Source: Flavisolibacter sp. (GTDB lineage: Bacteria; Bacteroidota; Bacteroidia; Chitinophagales; Chitinophagaceae). Taken from it: DNA of 10,375 nt. This document shows, piece after piece, positions 1-5,642 of this stretch. Under the pieces are notes generated by a model. The model made no database searches, was not told the DNA's origin, and worked only from the letters and a program-made list of their open reading frames with translations. The stretch spans positions 1 to 10,375 of the forward strand of contig JAGIAB010000079.1 of the NCBI GenBank assembly GCA_017745135.1. Reading direction: 5' to 3'. Each line of letters begins with the position of its first letter. The first letter of the stretch is position 1. Made by a program: the position numbers and the translations under genes.

Positions 1-224
1 CAGGCTGACGGTATTCCATAACTTCTTTTCGCCAAATTTAAGAAGGATGAAGATGCAGTTTTGTACAACCGCATCTGAGACTGGTTGTGCAGTAAATTAA
101 ACGGGCAGTTCAATCTGGTTTGTTATTGATTAGAGATAAACAAACTGAACATAGGATAGCCTTTCATTCATAACAAATCACCAATAAATTGTAGTAATTT
201 AATCAACGGTAACCAACACAATAC

Positions 225-1930
225 ATGCTATTGAAATCATTCTTACACCAACAGAGCCTTTGGTTGTTTTTGATGGTATTCTTATCTTTTTCCTGTCAAG
301 AAAAAAACAGCAATCCTTCGCCTGAACTTATCAAAAGCATGACGTTGAAACGCGGCGAAATTATTTCCTGCGGTCCCGCTGACAAACAATTTGGAGAAGT
401 TCAGTTTGAGACTTCATGCAAGGAAAAACAGCTTTTCAACCTGGCTGTAAAACTTCTTCATTCCTTTGAGTATGATGAAGCAGAAAAAGTTTTCGCAGAG
501 ATCATTGACAAGGAACCGGGTGCCGCCATGGCTTATTGGGGAATCGCCATGAGCAATTTTCACCCCCTGTGGTCACCGCCTGCGGAAGCCGAATTGAAGA
601 AAGGCGCCAGGGCCTGTGAGATCGCACAATCTATAGATGATAAAACAAAAAGAGAAGCGCTTTATATTGATGCCATTGCTTCTTTTTACAAGGACTGGGA
701 TCAACTGGACCACCGCAGCCGTTGTTTGAATTTTGAGAAAGGGATGGAAAGGGTTTACAAAGAATATCCCCGTGATATAGAAGTGGCCGCATTTTATGCT
801 TTGTCCTTAGATGCTTCTGCAGATCCTTCCGATAAATCCTTTGCCAATCAAAAAAAGGCGGGCTCTATTTAAACAGTCTTTATTCAACGCATCCCAACCA
901 TCCCGGAATTGTTCATTACATCATTCATACTTACGACTATCCCGAATTAGCTCAAATGGCTTTGCCCGCAGCAAAAAGATATGCTGCCGTGGCTCCCTCT
1001 TCTGCTCATGCGCTTCACATGCCTTCGCATATTTTTACAAGATTGGGATTATGGGACGAGTGTATTCAATCGAACCTGGAATCAGTTTCTTCGGCGCAAT
1101 GTTATGCAGGGAAGGCGGGTATTAAAGGACATTGGGATGAAGAACTTCATGGTTTGGATTACCTGGTTTATGCTTACCTGCAAAAAGGCGAAAATGATTC
1201 GGCTCAAAAGCTGTTGCAATACGTTGATACGATCAGTGAAGTAGAACCTGTCAACTTTAAAGTAGCGTACGCATTTGCTGCTATTCCTTCCCGTTATGTG
1301 CTGGAAAATAAACTTTGGAAAGAGGCTTCGATGCTATCACTCCGTCCCGGTTTTCCATGGAGAAAATTTCCGTGGCAGGAAGCTATAGTTCATTTTGCGA
1401 GAGGGTTGGGCTTTGCACATACCAATAAGCTAAATGAAGCCAATAGGGAATTGAAAGAACTGTACCGGCTACACGATACACTGATGGATCAAAAAGACAG
1501 TTATAAAGCCAACCAGGTGCAAATACAAATCAATACCATTGCTGCATGGATACAATTGAAAGAAGGAAAGGGAGAAGAGGCCCTGAGATTAATGAGTGAA
1601 GCTGCAGATATGGAAGAAAAAACGGAAAAACATCCGGTTACTCCCTGTGAAGTGCTTCCGGCAAAAGAGTTACTGGCCGATATGCTGAAAGAGATGGGGC
1701 AGTGGGATAAGGCCTTGATTGCATACGAAGAGGATTTAAAAACGCATCCCAATCGCTTCAATGGATTGTATGGGGCGGCTCTCGTTGCCGAAAAACTGGG
1801 TGATAAGCAAAAGGCCAATGGCTATTACCAGCAGCTTTTGAGTTTTGTAAAGAACAGATCACGACCCGAGTTTCATGAGATGCCTATTGCTTTACATAGT
1901 ATGGGAATATCGGAGCAAAAGGGAAAATAA
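225..1930 (+). pseudogene. TPR-repeat lipoprotein, interrupted by a one-base frameshift
   Basis: Two frames together encode one protein of about 568 residues. The first part (225-872) starts with a hydrophobic leader and a relaxed lipobox, LSFSC, with Cys24 as the likely lipidated residue, so the protein is probably membrane-anchored. Residues 70-110 form a TPR-like helix pair (LLHSFEYDEAEKVF, then AMAYWGIAMSNFHPLW), which I recognise as typical of a bacterial TPR family of unknown function. The frame stops at 870-872, and the homologous reading continues in the -1 frame (NHPGIVHYIIHTYDYP, then HALHMPSHIFTRLGLWDE) to 1930. More TPR-like helices lie near the C-terminus (GQWDKALIAYEEDLKTHPN). 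Restoring one T in the 868-870 run gives NQKKAGSILNSLYSTHPNHPG, which fits the family best. Restoring one A in the 850-856 run also rejoins the frames. It may be a real mutation, a sequencing error or, less likely, recoding. Its biochemical role is unknown. Confidence 0.8.
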
Positions 1931-1960
1931 ATTATGGTCTTTGTTTCTTTTTATCTGCGG

Positions 1961-1985
1961 GGATCTAATATAGATCTTATTGTTT
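1961..1985 (+). terminator. weak hairpin after the TPR gene
   Basis: A perfect 6-bp inverted repeat, GATCTA at 1962-1967 and TAGATC at 1971-1976, has a 3-base loop and is followed by the T-rich TTATTGTTT. It lies 31 bases past the TPR stop codon. The stem is AT-rich, so this is only a plausible weak terminator. Confidence 0.3.
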
Positions 1986-2108
1986 AGCGCATTGTGATAA
2001 GTTTATGAAGTGCTTTCGTTGTGCTTTTCCTAGCAAGGTTTTTAAGTAACTGCAAGCCTGATATTTTCTCCTGTTGAAAGAAGCCACAAATTTTGCTCAA
2101 GCCATACA

Positions 2109-2140
2109 AACAAAAAAGCCACCCATCCGGATGGCTTTAC
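2109..2140 (-). terminator. rho-independent terminator of the fibronectin type III gene
   Basis: Read on the minus strand, AAAGCCATCC (2138-2129) pairs with GGGTGGCTTT (2124-2115) around a GGAT loop. This gives a 10-bp stem with one G-U pair, followed by a run of T. It starts 24 bases after the stop codon of the gene at 2162-2776 and has the form of a strong intrinsic terminator. Confidence 0.85.
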
Positions 2141-2161
2141 AATAATCTTTCCCCACTAAGA

Positions 2162-2776
2162 CTATTGCACAATTCGGGAGAGTGCCGGGTCACTGACCTC
2201 TGCCTGGTCGCCTTTTCCAAAAGCGGTAACCCGGCACCAGTACTTTTTTCCGCTGACAAGACCGGAAAGAATTCCTTTTATGGAAGTATTGCTATGGCTT
2301 GCCCACACACTGTCCAGCGTCAAAGGCTCCGGCGTGTACTCGTACAGGTAAGTCCTGGCACCCGGCAACGATTGCACTGTCACAATCAACTGGCCAATAC
2401 TTTCCCCGTTTTCAACCTTTTTAATCACCGGCACACCCAGCGGAGGCGAGGGCTGCTGGTCCTTGCTTAAGGGAAAAGCCGTTGTGGACAGGGCCTCCAC
2501 GGAGCTGTCGGTCTTCATCAGGTCATAGGCCAATTCAACCAACAGGTCAATCAGCTCCTGTTTGCGGGCATTTTTTGCGGCAATATTGCCTTTACCACCT
2601 TCCTTAGCTGTTGCAAGGGCGTCGTCGTAAGCATTAATAGCGGTCTGGATTGTGGCCAACGTAGGGGTTGTGGCCGGATAGAACGTGTTCGAAGTAAGAT
2701 TTTGCAGAACCGTCTTACTGAACACCAGCATTACCATGTCGGCGTAGCGGCGAAACTTGAATAAAATCCTTTTCAT
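2162..2776 (-). CDS. small fibronectin type III domain protein
   Basis: A 204-residue protein. It has no signal peptide and no membrane segment. Residues 1 to about 105 look helical: a start like MKRILFKFRRYADMVMLVF, then a stretch rich in Ala, Lys and Glu. A short linker, QQPSPPLGVP, leads into a fibronectin type III-like domain at about 115-203, with the usual features GARTYLYEYTPEP, a central Trp (SVWAS) and the closing GLVSGKKYWCRVTAFG. From memory, Bacteroidota genomes carry several such 200-residue proteins with a helical N-terminus and one FN3 domain; their function is not established. The ATG at 2776 is preceded by an AT-rich leader. The coding sequence, mainly its FN3 half, looks GC-richer than the DNA on either side. 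The gene stands alone with its own terminator and converges with the TPR gene. Confidence 0.82.
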   Translation of the reverse strand: MKRILFKFRRYADMVMLVFSKTVLQNLTSNTFYPATTPTLATIQTAINAYDDALATAKEGGKGNIAAKNARKQELIDLLVELAYDLMKTDSSVEALSTTAFPLSKDQQPSPPLGVPVIKKVENGESIGQLIVTVQSLPGARTYLYEYTPEPLTLDSVWASHSNTSIKGILSGLVSGKKYWCRVTAFGKGDQAEVSDPALSRIVQ

Positions 2777-2857
2777 AAGATTTTGGATTTTGATGAATGG
2801 ATATTGTTAACAGGACAAAGCTGTAAAACCAAATCTGCGATGGCAAGACCTCCGCGG

Positions 2858-2961
2858 CTCATTTTTGTGAGCAACGTGGCTCATTTTTTTGAGCCGCGTT
2901 GTTCACTTTTTTGATCCACGGAGTGCATTTTTTGAACTCCGGGGTACATTTTTGCGCATCC
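2858..2961. repeat. 22-bp tandem repeat, about five units, dyad with T-tract
   Basis: Units start at 2858, 2880, 2902, 2924 and 2946 (the last partial). Each has a CTCATTTTTTTGAGC-like half of 15 bases followed by a 7-base G-rich spacer. The second unit is a perfect hairpin, GGCTCA/TGAGCC, around a T-run; the first is nearly so, and the third to fifth keep the T-tract while their arms decay. Because 22 is not a multiple of three, the repeat is unlikely to encode protein. The T-tracts recur about every two helical turns. Confidence 0.85.
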
Positions 2962-2970
2962 ATAAACATA

Positions 2971-2996
2971 AAAAGGGGGCTAAACGCCTCTTTTTT
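2971..2996 (+). terminator. terminator-like hairpin between the two repeat arrays
   Basis: AAAAGGGGGC (2971-2980) pairs with GCCTCTTTTT (2986-2995) around a TAAAC loop, with two G-U pairs on the plus-strand RNA. The T-run directly after the GC-rich core is terminator-like. No plus-strand gene lies directly upstream, so what it would terminate is unclear; it may be part of the repeat element. Confidence 0.4.
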
Positions 2997-3020
2997 AAAC
3001 ATAAAAACAGAATCTGCGCA

Positions 3021-3335
3021 GCCTTTAAAAGAAAGTTTTATCGCTCTAACCAAAACTTTTAGGGCTCTAAAACTTTTTGCGAAGGCTGTAAAACTTTTTG
3101 CGAAGGCTCTCACCAAAACTTTTAGACCTCCAACAAAAACTTTTAGAGCAAAAACAAAAACTTTTGGTGCAGAAACAAAAAGTTTTAGAGCCCTAAAAGA
3201 AAGTTTTTGACCACTAACAAAAACTTTTAGAGGTATCAAAGAAAGTTTTGGTGCTCCCGCAAAAACTTTCAGGGCTATAAAAGAATTTGTAAAGGCGATA
3301 AAAGAAAGTTGGAGAGGGATCAAAGAATTGGGGGA
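3021..3335. repeat. 21-bp tandem repeat, fifteen units, AAACTTT/AAAGTTT core
   Basis: Cutting the sequence every 21 bases from 3021 lines up fifteen units without a gap (3021, 3042, 3063 and so on to 3315). Most begin with a GGCTCTAA-like head and end in AAAACTTTTAG or GAAAGTTTTAG. Units 3 and 4 carry the core shifted toward the head, and units 13-15 are the most degenerate. The cores AAACTTT and AAAGTTT are reverse complements. Perfect hairpins can form between units 1-2 (3032-3039 with 3052-3059), 7-8 (3157-3165 with 3178-3186), 9-10 (3200-3209 with 3218-3227) and 11-12 (3241-3249 with 3262-3270). Frames are open on both strands because 21 is a multiple of three, giving monotonous heptapeptides in each. 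I regard this as non-coding repeat DNA. Confidence 0.9.
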
Positions 3336-3401
3336 GAGGGGTTTTCAATTTTTGTAGTGCTTGTAAGTTTTGGGGTGGGGTAAGGGGTGATCTTTCCTGG
3401 C

Positions 3402-3462
3402 GCTATCCGCTTGGGCCGCTGCAACAAACAATCACTCGACGCCATTATTAAAAATGGATAGC
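3402..3462. repeat. imperfect inverted repeat in the gap after the arrays
   Basis: GCTATCC at 3402-3408 is the reverse complement of GGATAGC at 3456-3462. Just inside these, a GC-rich stretch (CCGCTTGGGCCGCTGCAAC) differs from its AT-rich surroundings. It may be part of a dispersed intergenic element. I see no gene in 3336-3603. Confidence 0.3.
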
Positions 3463-3603
3463 TGTTGGTTTAGGGTTATGGCTAGAGTTTCTTGCGGAGT
3501 GTATAAAGGATTGAAGATCGTAAGCGGGAAACTGGTTGGAAGGGGAAAGATAAACAGTTAGAATGAGTCTTCTTGGTTGAACTTCGTTATCAAAATAAAA
3601 AGT

Positions 3604-3858
3604 ATGCAAGCCCAATTTACAAAAACCCTCAACGGACATGAATATGAGTTTCATCAAGTTGGATATCCTCAGTTTCGTGATCAACTTGTTTATCACATTT
3701 CATTTTACAATGAAGAATTGGATAAGAGAGAAACGTTTAGAATGAAGCTGGACGAAGAAGGAATGTGGAAGATACAAGCACAAGTTTTACCGGATTATGT
3801 ACATGATGCTGAACTTGATTTAAATGATGCAATACAGGACAATCAAAATACTCAGTAA
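3604..3858 (+). CDS. 84-residue hypothetical protein
   Basis: A small acidic protein beginning MQAQFTKTLNGHEYEFHQVG. It has no signal peptide, membrane segment or cysteine motif. The alternation of polar and aromatic residues (YHISFYNEELDK, RETFRMKLDEEGMWKIQ) suggests a compact mainly beta fold, and the tail ELDLNDAIQDNQN looks helical. The frame is open from a TTG at 3577. I prefer the ATG at 3604 because the stretch between is short, basic and unlike the rest, and the ATG follows an A-rich leader. It converges with the next small gene, with a hairpin between the two. I do not recognise a characterised family. Confidence 0.65.
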   Translation: MQAQFTKTLNGHEYEFHQVGYPQFRDQLVYHISFYNEELDKRETFRMKLDEEGMWKIQAQVLPDYVHDAELDLNDAIQDNQNTQ

Positions 3859-3864
3859 TGAATT

Positions 3865-3883
3865 GGGCTCAACAAATGAGCCC
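3865..3883. terminator. hairpin between two convergent small genes
   Basis: GGGCTCA (3865-3871) and TGAGCCC (3877-3883) form a perfect 7-bp stem with a 5-base loop. It sits in the 29-base gap between converging genes, where a shared terminator would be expected. No strong T-run follows on either strand, so termination strength is uncertain. Confidence 0.5.
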
Positions 3884-3887
3884 GTCG

Positions 3888-4082
3888 TCATTTCAATCTA
3901 ACTGCATAAGCCTGAAAGTTGTCGAAAGCGCTTCTTAGAATCGAATGAAGCATGTCTGGATGAACAATGATTTCCAGCCTGTAAACATTAGGCATCAAGA
4001 CTTCACTTGGATTGAAGCCCTGATTGGATAATGCAAAAGCTGCCCGGCTGATAGGAGATTCAAATTGTAATTGTATTCTCAT
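3888..4082 (-). CDS. 64-residue hypothetical protein
   Basis: A short protein starting MRIQLQFESPISRAAFALSN. It lacks a signal peptide and membrane helices. The pattern is strand (MRIQLQFE), helix (SRAAFALSNQGF), strand (NVYRLEIIVHP), helix (MLHSILRSAFDNF), strand (AYAVRLK), a plausible small alpha/beta fold. The ATG at 4082 follows an AT-rich leader. The gene ends opposite the 84-residue gene. I do not recognise the family. It is probably real, given its fold-like periodicity and compact placement, but it is short. Confidence 0.5.
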   Translation of the reverse strand: MRIQLQFESPISRAAFALSNQGFNPSEVLMPNVYRLEIIVHPDMLHSILRSAFDNFQAYAVRLK

Positions 4083-4287
4083 GCTGTTTAATTTTTCTAA
4101 CTATAGAAAAAATAATTGATGAAATCAAGTCCACATAATATTCACCCCTGATGCAAGGCATAAAATTTCCTATTGAGAAATCATTTCGACAGGATTGATT
4201 GAAATAAACAGCGATTCACCTTTACTCACATAATAAAGAAAATAGCCCTTCTGACTCAATGATTGGAAAGGTTCTTTGTTGAGTATT

Positions 4288-4815
4288 TCAAGAATTTATT
4301 TTGGGTTGAGACATACGTCTAGCTTCGTCCAGAATCAAAGCATGAATGTCTTCCTTTGATTCGAAATGTTTACCGATTGCAACCTCATAATTTGTTTTGC
4401 ATCGAGGACAATAATACTGGTCACCATAAATTGATTTTTGAGGTATCATGTGGGTATCATCAGTTGGACAATGCGCAGTTAGCCGAGTAACATCCCAACC
4501 GCCACTTTTCATTGTCCACTCCCAAGACCATTTCCACTTTTCCAATACCCCAGATTTCCAATTAAGGAATGTTGGGCTTGAATTTGATTTTGATATTCCT
4601 ATAAATCCCAAAATTGATATAAGAAGGAACAAGACAAGGAGGACAATCCATATACGTACTTCATAGTTTAAGCCCGCTCGTATCCATACAAACACTTTTG
4701 CAATCCATGATAGTACAGGAATATCTTTTACTTTATCATATACCCAATTTGAAAAAACTGATAGTAAAATAATTCCAATAAGGGTTGATGTAAGTATGTT
4801 ATAGACCTTTTTCAT
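4288..4815 (-). CDS. two-helix membrane protein with a zinc-ribbon-like tail
   Basis: A 175-residue protein. Two hydrophobic helices lie at about residues 7-25 (ILTSTLIGIILLSVF) and 55-73 (IWIVLLVLFLLISILGFIG). A tryptophan-rich stretch follows at 93-107 (KWKWSWEW), and then a cysteine motif: Cys116, His122, Cys136 and Cys139 (HCPTDD ... YYCPRC), which resembles a zinc ribbon. The tail ends in a charged helix, EDIHALILDEARRM. The likely layout is an N-terminal membrane hairpin with a cytoplasmic metal-binding domain. From memory, hypothetical proteins with a W-rich segment before a CP...CPRC motif recur in bacteria, but no function is known to me. The frame extends upstream to a TTG at 4827; I prefer the ATG at 4815. 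The coding sequence is AT-rich compared with the larger genes here. Confidence 0.7.
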   Translation of the reverse strand: MKKVYNILTSTLIGIILLSVFSNWVYDKVKDIPVLSWIAKVFVWIRAGLNYEVRIWIVLLVLFLLISILGFIGISKSNSSPTFLNWKSGVLEKWKWSWEWTMKSGGWDVTRLTAHCPTDDTHMIPQKSIYGDQYYCPRCKTNYEVAIGKHFESKEDIHALILDEARRMSQPKINS

Positions 4816-4849
4816 AAGCAGAATCAAAAATAATTATATCAATTTACAG

Positions 4850-4880
4850 CTAATAATAAAGCCCCAGTGAAGGGGCTTGA
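4850..4880 (-). terminator. intrinsic terminator between two minus-strand small genes
   Basis: AAGCCCC (4859-4865) and GGGGCTT (4872-4878) form a 7-bp stem with a 6-base loop. On the minus strand it is followed by TTTATTATT. It begins 6 bases after the stop of the small gene at 4885-5100, which supports that gene being transcribed and separates it from the next gene. Confidence 0.7.
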
Positions 4881-4884
4881 TGTT

Positions 4885-5100
4885 TTATCCCGATGTTTTA
4901 TTTGGAAGAAAAAATAAAATAATCGGCCACAGCTTTCTCACTATCCCAGCGATAGCTAAAATGAAAGATATGAATTTGGAAAACTTACCGGAACGTTTTG
5001 AAGGTTTCGGATTTGATTCGTTTACGTCGCCTCCATGCGACGGGGCTGTTACGTTAATAATATTAATAGTAACATTTTGCCCATGCAGATTTAATTGCAA
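4885..5100 (-). CDS. 71-residue protein with a C-terminal hydrophobic segment
   Basis: A frame encoding an N-terminal strand-like stretch (NLHGQNVTINIINVTAP), a polar basic linker (NPKPSKRSGKFSKF) and a hydrophobic segment at about residues 43-65 (FISFILAIAGIVRKLWPIIL). It could be a small tail-anchored membrane protein. The only usual start in the frame is a TTG at 5100; no in-frame ATG exists up to the upstream stop, which weakens the call. In its favour are a well-formed terminator directly after the stop and the sensible layout of the peptide. I do not recognise the family. A holin-like or toxin-like role is possible but not shown. Confidence 0.45.
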   Translation of the reverse strand: MQLNLHGQNVTINIINVTAPSHGGDVNESNPKPSKRSGKFSKFISFILAIAGIVRKLWPIILFFLPNKTSG

Positions 5101-5642
5101 GGCTAAGACTGCTTTTTAATAGGTTCTGGTGGTTGAAAATTAATGGAGGCAGGATACGAATATCGGTCAATTACTAACCTGAAATTACAATCTTCGGCCA
5201 GTGAGTTAATATTGTAGTTGTACTGAAATATTTTAGTGATGAAATAACAAAGACTATTGAAGGGGCTTGTTTAAAATTCATCAATTAGTTACTCTCCTAA
5301 TGACTTACTGCTAAAAAGAACACAATTAATCTTAGAATAATCTTGACAACTCCTTTTGCTATTACCTTTCCCCAACTAGTGTCCACTACAGTACCTTCCA
5401 ATAAAAACTATCCGCCGTAGCACGTCAAGTACCCGAAGTTGCGACGAGGGTTCCCTTCGGAGCGTACAAAGACTGGAGTATCTTAACCGAGAAACCCGTC
5501 GGAAAGGAAGTGGAATTAACTACATTGCATTCAGTTTACAAATAAGTGTTTCCTGCACTTGCCTTTATTATGAATAGTTTTTTGCTGTCATCATTGCCTG
5601 TCCCTCTCAATCTTTATACATTCATTTTAAGAATCATGAAGT
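5101..5642. other. gene-free stretch with a GC-richer block
   Basis: No convincing gene is visible. 5101-5400 is AT-rich and featureless to my eye. The block at 5413-5515 is clearly richer in G and C and includes an inverted repeat, CCGAAG (5433-5438) and CTTCGG (5455-5460). Its wording (CGTCAAGTACCCGAAGTTG, CGTACAAAGACTGGAGTATC) resembles, from memory, dispersed intergenic sequence in related genomes. The last 120 bases should carry the promoter of the GH97 gene, but I cannot place one with confidence. Confidence 0.4.

Noticed and set aside
62..91. Hairpin TGTACAACC/GGTTGTGCA near the left edge
   Set aside because: A 9-bp stem with one G-U pair, but a 12-base loop and no T-run; no gene on its left is visible to connect it to.
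2..100. Short open frame at the left edge ending at 98-100
   Set aside because: Thirty-two codons with no recognisable pattern; it could be the end of an upstream gene but cannot be supported.
2899..3210. Plus-strand frame of 103 codons across the same arrays
   Set aside because: Same cause: LTKTFRA-like repeats arise from the 21-bp period, with no domain or translation signal.
2859..3323. Minus-strand frame of 154 codons across the repeat arrays
   Set aside because: The peptide is a monotonous seven-residue repeat (KVFVRAL, KLSFRAL types) produced by the 21-bp units, and the other strand is equally open. The 22-bp part breaks any coding periodicity.
3021..3335. CRISPR array
   Set aside because: Units are contiguous 21-mers without unique spacers, and no cas genes are present.
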